A stretch of DNA of 64,000 nucleotides, taken from NCBI RefSeq assembly GCF_033807575.1, contig NC_084705.1:18780019-18844018 (forward strand). The letters are read 5' to 3'. A model generated the notes under the pieces. The model saw only the letters and a list, made by a program, of their open reading frames with translations. It was not told where the DNA came from and did no database searches. Source of the stretch: Cydia pomonella (taxonomy: Eukaryota > Arthropoda > Insecta > Lepidoptera > Tortricidae). Both the position numbers and the translations under genes were made by a program. Below, piece after piece: positions 1 through 10,974 of this stretch. Position 1 is the stretch's first letter. The number at the start of each line of letters is the position of its first letter.

Positions 1-574
1 AGGATTACATCACATTCGCACCGTTTTAGTGAAAATGTATCTATGTTCTCTGAACGTTTAATTATAAAAAGTATTTAGTTAAGGTGTGGCCCTGCCTTTT
101 TAGTTCAATTTTCCACTCAGTTACTCTAAGGTTAGCTGGAAAACTCGGATTAAGTCGCCGACGATTGTGTTGTAATTTATGGGTATTGTGTGCAATAACA
201 TCCTAACTAGGTGATTTAAAGGATAAAATAAGTATATAAAATAGTTGAGATACCTTCATGAGCAATGAAGTTTGATATATAGGTACACTAAAATAACATA
301 GCTTTATCTAGAAGAAAGAAAATATTTCCTACATTTAGTTTTACGAACGTAGTAAAACTAAATGTAGGAAATATTTTTTTAATAATCCAGATCATATCAG
401 AGTCACACAACCGCAGTAATACCATTTTATAGGATATCCCAAGGCGTGAGGATAAGTTAAAATTCAGACAAAGAAAAAAAAACTATTTGAATTTGTTACA
501 AAACATGAAACGTTAGTTACTATTATTTAATATTCGATTGCAAATGAAGAACTCAAAATACGCTATGAACATAG
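1..574. other. Unassigned AT-rich DNA with a 25-bp perfect hairpin
   Basis: The arms 320-344 and 352-376 are exact reverse complements (arm starts AAATATTTCCTACATTTAG) around a 7-nt loop. It is probably a small MITE or foldback remnant. Nothing else is seen. Confidence 0.55.
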
Positions 575-672
575 TTCGTGTCATCCACGATGACGCGCAG
601 ATTTGTCGAATCTAACCTTTAATATCGTGAAATTACTAGTCAAGCCACGCGTCTTCGTGAATGACACGATCT
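575..672. mobile_element. 98-bp MITE (CGTGTCATYCACGA termini)
   Basis: Imperfect inverted ends: TTCGTGTCATCCACGATGAC on the left, and the right end CGTCTTCGTGAATGACACGA is its near reverse complement. There is no coding capacity. Confidence 0.65.
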
Positions 673-1219
673 ATACTTAACTAAAGATATTCCAGAGATA
701 TTTCACACCGTCATATCTTCCGCCATAATTACACCTTAACTACCAGATTACACCCAAATACCTGTATCAAAAACAATTACGAGCCCCTCCAACGGGATTA
801 TCCCATAGTTGGGCCCACACCGGCCGGTTAATTAAAACTCCTTACGACTGAATATTCATGCCATACGTCGCACCATCTTGCGGACGTGAGCGGAGTGAGA
901 AGGTTTTATTGAGTTTTGGAAGAATACGCCATAACTTTGTAGATATAACATCACATCTGTTTTTACCAAAAGATGACTAGTTAGTAGGTTTTGCAAATTG
1001 ATTTTGACCCGAAATAATACTCGTAAACATTCAATATTCCAATAAATATAAAAAAATAAATTTGAAAATCATTCTTCGTTTCCGTTTTCCGTTCGGTTCG
1101 TTTGTTTTAAATAATTTTAACGATATATATACACGCATATCATAAGTCCGTGTGTTGAAGGTCTGAAATTATTACTTTTAGTATTATTACATTTTTTTGT
1201 CTTTGTGTTGTTGTTGTTG
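673..1219. other. Intergenic, nothing recognised
   Basis: AT-rich with a short GC-richer patch near 785-830. No repeat family or exon was recognised. Confidence 0.5.
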
Positions 1220-1478
1220 ACGACCGGTTTGGCCTAGTGGGTAGTGACCCTGCCTACGAAGCTGATGGTCCCAGGTTCAAATCCTGGTAAGGGCATTTAT
1301 TCGTGTGATGAGCATGGATATTTTTTGTTCCTGAGTCATGGGTGTTTTCTATGTATAAATACAGTATCTATTAATTATATATATCGTTGTCTAAGTACCC
1401 TCAACACAAGCCTTATTGCGCTTACTGTGGAACTTAGTCGATTTGTGTAATAATGTCCGATAATATTTATTTATTGTC
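1220..1478 (+). mobile_element. tRNA-derived SINE, full-length-like
   Basis: The head has an A-box-like TGGCCTAGTGGG and a B-box GGTTCAAATCC, followed by a conserved body (AAGGGCATTTATTCGTGTGA..GTGTTTTCTATG) and an (ATTT)n tail. It is near-identical over its length to 63673-63941. It is not a tRNA gene because the acceptor stem cannot pair. Confidence 0.85.
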
Positions 1479-1711
1479 ACGAATGTTTACTATCACAGAA
1501 ATGAAGCATCTACGGTAGCTATTCTTACGAAACGGCTTCGCATTATTGAAGTGCGCCATCCCGCTGACAGTCAATTCGCACTTATTTATATGCGGACCCT
1601 TATTAGATTTTATTGTCCTGGCTGGCTTTCATACTCTTAGCCGCAAAAATGTCCGTACGGCGTGAGAGCAATGGGTAAATCTACTGATATGTACCTGTTG
1701 ATGAAATATAA

Positions 1712-1956
1712 TGAGATACTATAACGATAAGTTCTGGTTTATATAAGTTCTCATTTAGATATCGTTTGTATGTCGTATAATTGACAGAAGCAGCTCGATT
1801 CGGGAAAACAGTGTCACTTTGACGTTAGAAATATCGTAGATAGATCTTATTGGGATCACAGCGGAATCGAAATAAACGTCAATTTTGACATGTCGTTTAG
1901 TTATAGATCTTTTAAAGATCTTAAACGTGTCTTAACCATTCTTCGAATCAGGCCGT
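1712..1956 (-). mobile_element. GGCCCGATTCGAA-type MITE, truncated copy
   Basis: Collinear with the reverse complement of 23536-23807; its low-coordinate end is lost. Shared blocks include CGATAAGTTCTGGTTT and AGATCTTTTAAAGATCTT-like sequence. Confidence 0.8.
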
Positions 1957-2310
1957 AAATATGGTTTCAGGTTCAGTTCAATACGTCGAATATTATTACA
2001 GATCACCAGCAGCTCTTACGCAAAAGGACTTTCCTCAGACGGTTTTTTGCCCCAAGTAAAAAGGTCCCCTAACTCCACTTGACCTTAATTGGAATTAAAT
2101 TACCGGAATACATCTCACGTTTTTTTTATATGAAATTATATTTATATAAAATTATCATATTATCAACGATTATATCAGAACAGTTTTAAGCATCTAAAAA
2201 CAGTAAGACCAATAAAACGAACATAAGTACACCAACGAGCAATGAGAAGTAATATATATGTACGGTCAAGAAATCTTATTTCAGTACCATTTCGTACATT
2301 TGGCCTTACT
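1957..2310. other. Intergenic, nothing recognised
   Basis: No exon or repeat family was recognised. Confidence 0.4.
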
Positions 2311-2402
2311 ACGAGTTGGACACTGACATATTCGCTAACGTGCGTACCTGACTATGCGAGCGACATGTTACGCTGTCGTTAGCGAATATGTCAGTTACTC
2401 GT
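2311..2402. repeat. Hairpin repeat, probable MITE
   Basis: Inverted arms ACTGACATATTCGCTAACG and CGTTAGCGAATATGTCAGT, extended outward by CGAGT/ACTCG, around a 36-nt loop. Confidence 0.65.
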
Positions 2403-2521
2403 GGTACGGCTATATGACGTCCCTTGGTACGGAAATTAAATTGTATGACTATACACAGGTACATGCAATGTACAGTCAACCAATTTGATTCCTAGGCCAC
2501 TAACCATGCCATAATGACTTC

Positions 2522-3096
2522 TGTCGCGAACGTATTGCGAACCAGCTAATATTTGCCAACGTCATGGAGTAGATGGCGCTAGTAGTCACGTTTAACTTAA
2601 GTAACCGCTTCTAGGTTATTGGGATTTTTTGAGGGAAGTTGAGAGGGTAGATGAGAACGACAGTAGGAAAAAGGTTGTGTGCGAACAAATCGACGCGGCA
2701 GTGATATTTGCTTTTAGATCAAGTCAAGAACGTTCTTATGGTGTTATTAGAATAATGATGTGTCTCGGGTATATTGTGACCCACGTTATCAGTACTCAGA
2801 GTGAACAGTGATCCAGTGAGGCTAATATGAACTTAAGGTAAACTTTGTGTGAGGAATGGGGTCGCTATAAGGGGAGGTTTGGAGGCGACTATTAAGCTCA
2901 AGAAACCAGGTGGATAATCATGTGATACTCATGTTATATGTAGGTAATAAAGTCGGACACCAGCACAACTCATATCGTCATCTCACTAACATCCAGGCCT
3001 CGTATAGGTATGTAGTACATTTATATATCGCTTTCCAGTATCCGTAAAAGCATTAGCTCATTCGATAGGTTAATAAGTATGGTGAGCTTGACGACA
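2522..3096 (+). repeat. 5' LTR
   Basis: Starts TG and ends CA, with 5-bp inverted ends TGTCG/CGACA. TATAAG at 2866-2871 and AATAAA at 2946-2951 are candidate promoter and polyadenylation signals. The 60-codon frame inside is present in both LTRs and is probably chance. Confidence 0.9.
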
Positions 3097-3114
3097 TGGT
3101 GGAGCATGCTGGGA
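3097..3114 (+). promoter_or_regulatory. Primer binding site of the LTR element
   Basis: TGGTGGAGCATGCTGGGA directly follows the 5' LTR. TGG pairs with the CCA end of a tRNA; the tRNA was not identified. Confidence 0.6.
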
Positions 3115-6100
3115 ATTTTTATTCACATGCACTGTTATCATCATCAAAAGTAACATATGTTTATCTCTAACATATGAAAAGTTAATTTATTTACGCGCGT
3201 ACAACTAAAGAGCTACAATATTTGGTTTATTTAATTCAATTTAATGTTTTATTTCAACCATGAAGCCCATATTTATATTATTTCTACCAAAAAGGTATTC
3301 AGCAGGCGAATGTTAGTGGTTCACCTGAGCACATAGGCAATTGGGTGAGTACCTACATACATTTTAACTGAACATTCTTGCTCTTTGATATACAAGAGAT
3401 TGAAAGTGTCAGTAGGTATCATAATATAGTTTATAAAAAGCAGATATATAAATACATACTTTCACGATTATTAATATTTTGCGACAAAGGGTAGTCTGAA
3501 TTAAAAAGCTCTCTTTAATCTTTGAAAACAGTGTGTTTATTAGCCCTATAGCAGCTATAAGCAGTGGAATGGAATTTCAAGTTATGGTTTTGAATGATAT
3601 AAATATTTAAATTTTTATGTTTTAGAACCAGTATTTGTCACTAATTGATGTGATAAAAATGTTTGTGTTTTACCAGAGCAGCAAAGTTTGTTTTCAACTC
3701 ACGTGCCTTGAAACACTCGCAACGCTCAAGATTTTACTTTTACGCTCATGATTATATGTGACGTTACTAAACAGATTCAACATTTCTATGTTAAAAGAAT
3801 GAGAGAGTAGCAAAGATTGTCACATCAGAAAATATAGTTATCTCTACAGAATAATAAAAGGTGAAAGGACATTCAACTCAAATTTTAACGCCCAAAGCGT
3901 TAGAAATTTTTTCAATTATCAGTGAAGTGTCAGCAATTATCCAATTGTTCTCTTAAATGTCCTATGAATGGTGCCATTACCATACCTGCTCATACCTAAC
4001 AGGTCAAACTGCTCAAACCTAAGTTTAAGTTGAACAAGAGGTTTAACTATAATCTATATTTAGGTACCTATACGTTATGTTAATTTTGATATTTATATTT
4101 GATTATGTAGGGGACAAGGTACTTTACCTACGTGTTTAGGTTTAGTTGCCTGACCAATCTTTGATATAAATTAAATAAAATCATGGACTAATAAACATTT
4201 ACGACATTTTGAATTAAAATTTGCTGGTCAATTTGTGTTGTGACCCAGGATGCATCCTTTCAAACAGCGACTTTATCACAGATTCAAATCATGCTGTTGA
4301 TCAACAATTCATTAACAAAATAATTAACATTTTAATATTAAAATAATAAGAATCAAAATATCACATTCATTGTTCTGTTTGGCGGAATAGTTGTTATAGT
4401 TAATAGTATCAAATTTAAAGTTTATTTATCATGCGGGTAGTTGATATAATATAATGCCTTGCCGACTGTTGTTGCTCACAAACCAGTTTAGGTCTGACCT
4501 CCGATTTGGTATATTTTCTGTAACTTCGGGATCTAGTTATATTGGTGTTTATAATATTTTGTGAAAAGGACCATAATCTCTTATGAATCATGATGCTTTT
4601 GTATAACACGCATTGCTTGCAGAATATCCACTTTATCACAAATTATCAGCTCAGCCCTGATTTGACTCGTCGTGCGCGCAAGTGTGCGTGGTGTATGGAA
4701 ACAATTTATACTGCGTGTCTTTTTAGAAAACGAATGTATCATGTTTAACATATTAGGTAGGAACCAGATTTAACATTCGTTCGTTATACTTATATGATCC
4801 ATAAATATTCTCTTAGAATGAAACAAAATTTATTTTATCAAGATTAATAAAATAATACAGTACAAAAATATTCTTTGTTGCTCACCAATATAAAAACGAA
4901 AATAGCATACAGATTAAACACATAACTCAAACTATGGTGCACAACAAGCGGTCTTATCGCTGAAGAGCAATATCTTCCAAACAACCAAACTAGGCTATTA
5001 TAATCGTATGTTTTGCGCATCCATATCTTCACTAAGCTAAAATCAGAAGCATTCGCATTGCGTGTAATTCAAAATTCGAAATTAACCCTTTCACTTCGTT
5101 TGAAGGACTAGAACCACTCATAACATAAGAGATGTTAAGGAATGTCTTGCCTCATTGTTGTTTGTTGTTACAGTTGTAAGGTATTGGTACGGGTTGGTTT
5201 CTTAGAAGTTATAGGTATCATTTAGATGTAGTAACCTGTAACGTGCCTTAGTGAAAATGCAGGAGGCACTTGAAATCAGATTACAATTTGATGTCATAAT
5301 ATGTACATGGCTCAACTCAAAAGACCAGGACCATCAGACCCAATCAGAATCGCGCAGCCACTCCAATGGCACCAGCAAACTGCCAATAATGGGGCTCTCG
5401 CTAGATTTAACAGTTGGCATGCATGATATTGCTGTTGTAAACGAATAAAGAACTGCCGAATATATTATGTTTAAATAATATTCACTTACTTTTTCTGTTC
5501 ATGTAACTCAGCACAGTATCTTGATTCAATCCCAATTAACATTTCAACCAGTATCAGAATCAGTAAATATCAACTTGTATAACAGTAAATTGCAAAGGCA
5601 AAACTGTTTAGTATAAGCCACCAGGCTATTATAATATGTTTGCACCTAATCCATACCCTATAGGTATGATTTCCTATTATTATTCAACCATTGATTCATA
5701 GTATGGACAGTCACAGATTAGCGATTTGGTATAAACTAATTAGATACATATTAACTTAACTTCTGAATTGTGTATGTATCTATGTCATGTACATGCGATG
5801 ACCCAAACCTAGGGTTAAAAATATTAAAATATATTATTATTGAGAACACTTCAAATGAAAGGCATACTAATTGAATGGGCTAGTGATTTCTTTATTATCT
5901 ATTTTATTCGAACAAAAACAGGTAAGGGAGTGGTAGATAATTTAAAGAATAGTCACTAGCCATGCATAACTATTTTAATTTTGTTAAATGAAAGTGGAAT
6001 CGAGCAGTAGATGTTAATTGATGTCGCCAACTCAATCGAGTCTACTCGTCGTAGATGTACATATTAAGTACCTTCAACCTTCATACTCATAGTAATAATT

Positions 6101-7049
6101 ACAAAGGTGGTAGAAGACCATGGTGGATACATTTCTGAATAAGATCAGAATTTCTCAAGTATTGTGTTATTTTAATAAATGTAATGACAGAAGGAATTCA
6201 GATATAATATCATCTATGTTGTATAATATCATCTTTAGAAACAATAAAAAGGACTTTATTATTAATTATTTTAGTATGCAAAAGCTCAGACCATTAAACC
6301 TTTAAAAGGAAGAGATTAATCATACGCCAAATAATTATTGATAATTATTGATCGGGACACCTCAGCTTGTTAGCTTGTTTATCAGATTTAATCGGATTGA
6401 AATGCAGACTGGAGCTACACTATGATCCCAAGAATCATAATCACAATTAGAATCAGATGTCATATAAGGAAGTTCGATATCTTTCTTGATTCATTTTAAT
6501 ATTGCCGTGAAATATCGTAGTGTTAAGGCTGCACTCGACGCCAATGACCTCGCGCGTGTGGGCGGAGCTTTATACCCCTCACCGCACCACCCGCTGCAAA
6601 AGATCGAGCGCGCAGAGCTATGCGTTCGAAATAGAATATCGCTTGCTCGCGCGTGCAATGCAGCACAGGTCCGTCTAGCAATACGACTTGCCTCGCACTG
6701 CCTCCGCAGAGGGGGGTGATGGTAGGCATCTAGGCGGAATTTAGGCTTATTGTTTTTATGAATTGAGGCATAGTTTTATGACATTGCAAAAAGCAAGTAA
6801 ACCAAATCATTTTATAGTGTCTTGTGAGAATGATTGTAAAGTTTAATATTTTTGCAGAAGTAATACCGATCTAACTGAAAGAAATATAGTTGTGTACATT
6901 AAAATAGATTTCCAGGAAAATATATCGTTGGTCATATCTTGTAGATTGTTATATATCTTTTGCTGCTCAGAAAGTATCAATCTTTAATACAAAATATGGT
7001 TATGAATAACTTAGTTTTACGGTATTTTGCGGGAAGAGGAGCCGTAATT
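3115..7049. other. LTR element interior, 5' part, non-coding
   Basis: AT-rich, with no retroviral motif on either strand. A splice-donor-like GGTGAGTA lies near 3343. A GC-rich island at about 6530-6725 (CGCGCGTGTGGGCGGAGC, GCTCGCGCGTGC) stands out and is open on both strands, but encodes nothing recognised. Confidence 0.5.
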
Positions 7050-8560
7050 GTTTTATGTACGACTCCTACAGTAGCAATAGTCACAAGACAGATTTATCAA
7101 AGTCTTATTCGTTGCCGTATCGTCATAAGTCACTGAGGACACCTGTCCTGTGTGGTTCTTCACCAGTGCACTCGAAGCCACTCTTTCTTGGGCGGTGTAT
7201 GCTAGCCTGTAATGTGGATTTATCTTTAATGTTATTCTGTTCAACCAACGCCGTGTGACCATACGTCCATCCCTACGCTTCCTTGGCTCTTCCTTTCTTG
7301 GTTCGGCCTCGATAGCCGAAGAAACTAAGAACGCTATGGGTCCAAACAGTGGATAACCTCGGTGATGTCGAGTTTGTCAAGAGTTGAAGCAGTTGTACCG
7401 TAGTAACGTTCAAGCATTCTTCGCCAGCACCATATTTCAAATGCATCTGTCCTATGATGGGTTTCAGTTTCAATGGTCTAGGTTTCGGACATGTAAAGAA
7501 TATGATCGAGAAACCAAGGCGCCCGCATTAGTCTGATCCATGTTTTATGTTATTCCATATGCATATCCTGGCGAGTCGTTTCACCGCAGCTTTGGCCATA
7601 TGAGCTCTTCTGATCACCTTTTAGTCGCAGATGCCATCGTCACTTATTTAAGATACCAAGTAAACCAACAACTTGCCTCAAGATCGTGCAATTCATTGAT
7701 TCTCTTAATTTTACCAGGAAGATCGACATGCATCATCTTTGTCTCATTTCTATTGATCATAAGGTATGGATCTGGATCCTGAAAATGGACTCATCACTGG
7801 CATACTCAATCTTTTGTAGCAGAACCGAAATTCATTTTCCACAGACACTTAACCTAATATAGTCATGTCATCTGCAAAACTGAGTTTATTGATTAGTTGG
7901 CCACCAACTTGGACATCACCCTCACAACCTTCCAATACTCATTGTCTATTCACAGATCTCAGTGAACAGTTGCACTCCTCGTTCAACTATAAAAGGATTA
8001 CGTGTTGCGGTATCCCCATTTCTCATAACTCTGAACATTTTACTCCAGTTGAAGAAATCAAAAGCCTTTGCGAATGCGAAGTCAATAAAGCGCAAAGCCT
8101 TAAAGAGTATACAGACGCCGCACCCACTGTATTCTTTATTAATTGGCACACGTTGAGAATTTGCTATTGAGTACCCATCTATATGTCTCGCATGGTTGTT
8201 AAAGTTGTGGAGTGATTATTCGTGAATAAAAGAAACAGAGTGGGTCAATTTGATGGACACTGCAGTTAAAACACTGTGGTGCGGAAGGCCGGCGATATTT
8301 TGCTTAATTTAAGATCTGATCGGAATGAGGAAGATGGATCAGTACCTCGGATGTACAGTATATTTATTGCTGTTTCTACCATCCTTAGCAGGACTGATGC
8401 ATGTGCACGGGGATGTAATCAAAGAGTAAACATATCGAAAGCTGCCACGAAAAGCGGACTTACTGTGTTGCGTGCCGTTAATTCTGAGGACACCACGTAT
8501 ATGACCCTTCGAAATCTTAAGTTTTTCAAATAGATAAGACGGCTGTTAATCACGAATGAC
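7050..8560 (-). pseudogene. Decayed RTE-type LINE reverse transcriptase inside the LTR element
   Basis: Read on the minus strand. The block FIDFAFAKAFDFFNWSKMFR near 8090-8030 resembles the RTE palm A motif, and LSFADDMT near 7885-7862 is the palm C (ADD) motif. Near 7640-7540 and 7262-7150 come the tail regions before and in the C-terminus (MVTRRWLNRITLKINPHYRL). Many stops and frameshifts. Its strong decay contrasts with the apparently identical LTRs around it. Confidence 0.7.
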
Positions 8561-9837
8561 TCCAAAAAGCAATGATGCAAAGTGCAAGGTAGGTCTGGCA
8601 GACATATTTAATAGGTTATAACGGTTTAAAAATGGTGTGATGTGAGAACGGCAAGAAACAGAAAAGAAAAGCATTTTGAATGCGTTGAATTAATACCGAG
8701 GTACTCACCAGCATCCACCCCCCAAAGGCGGTATCAGTGTAGCTCAATTTAGACAGAATAAAGTGTGGCAAAAATGTTTACGCGTAAATAGACGTGAATA
8801 AAATCACGGACGCGATATAATACTTTAAGCCTATAAAACAGTTTAAAACAGTTGCTTGATTGTCCCAACATATTTAAACTAGATTATTTCACACCAGGCG
8901 CGATATAAACGCACCAGAGAATGATAAGAAGAATAAAAACCACTTTGCAAACAAACAAACAGAGTTCATTTTGACTCAATATCTGCTTGATAAATCGAAA
9001 TGAACGGTAAGAAAAGGTGCCTTGAATATCACATCTCTTGTTTTGGATTTGACGGTTCGAAGTGGAAGCCTGATTTGACAAAACTGTTGAATGTCCAATT
9101 AGCATTAAAAAAAAAGGAGTGTGGTCGAGTTGTAGATAGATTCTATTTTACATTCTGATTTGTGATTATATAAAAATAGCGTGATTCTCCCTTGGCTGGG
9201 GAGGGCTGCCGGACATGAAGTGGGTGCACCCAGAGATGGACATGTCAACAGTGGCCTTAATGAATAAGCGAATAGATTTAAAGCGAATACTTAACATAGT
9301 AGATTACTGCGAGTAATATTCAGTAAAGAGAAGTAGTGGGAATTTAGGTTACATACACCCGTTCGGATAAGACGGCCGCATTTGTCTGTGTGGTAACTAT
9401 CATTGCATATAAAAACGTATGTTCTTTTCGATCACGCGGTCGTCGCAGTGTTCAAAACAGTTACAGTTGTTTACGTCTACTGTATTAATAGTTGTGACAC
9501 TTGAAGTGGTGAAATAGGTTATTATGTTAATAACGATGTCAAAGGAGCAAAGTGACAAAGTGACAGAGCGAATCACAGATGGTAGTTATAGATGGGATAG
9601 ACCTATCGCGAACGGAGTTCTCACTGTTTAACAATACCGATATTTGATATCAGATCGCATTGCCACTCTCTGACACATGGGCCGCATGACGCGGTCTCTT
9701 CTTGTGACCTAAATTGCAACTAGGGACTGCTCGGAACAATCTAGAACCGTACGCGCGGGAGTGTAGGAAATAACATTGGTCATGGGTTGACGGAGAGACC
9801 AGTAATGGACCAAATATGACAGGTCGCAGCCGTGATC
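8561..9837. other. LTR element interior, 3' part
   Basis: Mostly without recognisable content. ATATAAAA at about 9408 is followed by ATG codons at 9525 and 9537 heading a 35-codon frame (ends about 9630, includes MSKEQSDKVTERITDGSYRW). This may be an internal promoter with a small ORF or chance. The block at 8884-9105 loosely resembles the 3' tail-type repeat at 20990-21100. Confidence 0.35.
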
Positions 9838-10075
9838 CCACTCAGCTCAGCTCAGACATCGATGGACGCTCACACCAGTTTCAGGGTCCTGCTTTCAATC
9901 AGTTTAGTACGGAAATTGATCAGTATTCAGATCAGTCTTAGGATCCTGTTATTAGTTGGCTCAGCACAAACATTGATGAATGCTCAGACCAGACTCAGAA
10001 TCCTGTTCTTTATCAGCTCAAGACAGATCACTCACAACTCAACTCAGACCAGATGCACGATTGGATCGATCTCAG
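9838..10075 (+). repeat. Imperfect tandem repeat, about four units
   Basis: Units of roughly 55-62 bp share the core GCTCAGACCAGaCTCAGgATCCTG; starts lie near 9840, 9905, 9960 and 10018. It ends about 225 bp before the 3' LTR. One frame is open through it (9832-10104), which repeats alone can explain. Confidence 0.6.
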
Positions 10076-10290
10076 AAACGCAGTGTCTCAGCACATTTCT
10101 GTAACGTCATCAGAAATTGCACAAAGTGTCAGGCCGTGCCGATTCACGACGCAAAGGGTGAACCATGCGGTTCGAGAATGGACGGCTCATACACATCGTT
10201 ATTCACAAGTGTTCTTATTATCTGATTGTTGATTTATTTATATGTTTGCCTATAGACATCTAATTTTAATTAAGAGTAGCATTGTCTTTC

Positions 10291-10300
10291 TGGGCGGGAG
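10291..10300 (+). promoter_or_regulatory. Polypurine-tract-like segment before the 3' LTR
   Basis: TGGGCGGGAG lies directly against the 3' LTR, where plus-strand priming occurs. It is short and interrupted by T and C, so only moderately convincing. Confidence 0.5.
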
Positions 10301-10875
10301 TGTCGCGAACGTATTGCGAACCAGCTAATATTTGCCAACGTCATGGAGTAGATGGCGCTAGTAGTCACGTTTAACTTAAGTAACCGCTTCTAGGTTATTG
10401 GGATTTTTTGAGGGAAGTTGAGAGGGTAGATGAGAACGACAGTAGGAAAAAGGTTGTGTGCGAACAAATCGACGCGGCAGTGATATTTGCTTTTAGATCA
10501 AGTCAAGAACGTTCTTATGGTGTTATTAGAATAATGATGTGTCTCGGGTATATTGTGACCCACGTTATCAGTACTCAGAGTGAACAGTGATCCAGTGAGG
10601 CTAATATGAACTTAAGGTAAACTTTGTGTGAGGAATGGGGTCGCTATAAGGGGAGGTTTGGAGGCGACTATTAAGCTCAAGAAACCAGGTGGATAATCAT
10701 GTGATACTCATGTTATATGTAGGTAATAAAGTCGGACACCAGCACAACTCATATCGTCATCTCACTAACATCCAGGCCTCGTATAGGTATGTAGTACATT
10801 TATATATCGCTTTCCAGTATCCGTAAAAGCATTAGCTCATTCGATAGGTTAATAAGTATGGTGAGCTTGACGACA
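10301..10875 (+). repeat. 3' LTR
   Basis: Same 575-bp sequence as the 5' LTR; no differences seen by eye. Candidate signals TATAAG at 10645-10650 and AATAAA at 10725-10730. Confidence 0.9.
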
Positions 10876-10974
10876 ACTTCTACGACAGTGCTTATTGAGT
10901 GATGCGTGTCAAGTATTTAATAGTTAAAGCGACAAGGTTTTATAGTGGCCTAGGATGCAAATTGGTTGACTGTA

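Larger units (their letters stand above)
2522..10875 (+). mobile_element. Complete LTR retrotransposon with a non-coding interior
   Basis: Two 575-bp LTRs (2522-3096 and 10301-10875), both TGTCGCGAAC...GACGACA, appear identical by eye. Flanks are ACTTC at 2517-2521 and 10876-10880, a perfect 5-bp duplication. A TGG-initiated primer binding site abuts the 5' LTR and a G-rich tract abuts the 3' LTR. The plus orientation is inferred from these. The 7,204-bp interior has no open frame above about 100 codons on the sense strand and no gag, protease, RT or integrase motif that I can see, so it must move with help from another element. A Gypsy or BEL source is possible; not resolved. Confidence 0.9.
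2471..10974. mobile_element. Mariner-like MITE split by the LTR retrotransposon
   Basis: Left half 2471-2521 starts TACAGTCAACCAATTTG..CCTAGGCCACTA. Right half 10876-10974 ends TAGTGGCCTAGG..CAAATTGGTTGACTGTA. The two are inverted repeats of one another and TA-bounded. Removing 2522-10880 rejoins them into one element of about 150 bp. Confidence 0.85.

Noticed and set aside
1223..1290. tRNA gene suggested by A- and B-box motifs (also 63676, 48155, 46470)
   Set aside because: The copies are dispersed, lack acceptor-stem pairing and continue into a common body and (ATTT)n tail, so they are SINEs.
2629..2811. 60-codon frame in the LTR, present twice
   Set aside because: Its two-fold presence only reflects the two LTRs; no domain and no start context.
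6486..6719. Overlapping plus and minus frames in a GC-rich patch as a gene
   Set aside because: Open on both strands because of base composition; no motif, no splice context.
9840..10070. CRISPR-like array from short repeats
   Set aside because: Units are degenerate and contiguous without unique spacers, and the genome is eukaryotic.
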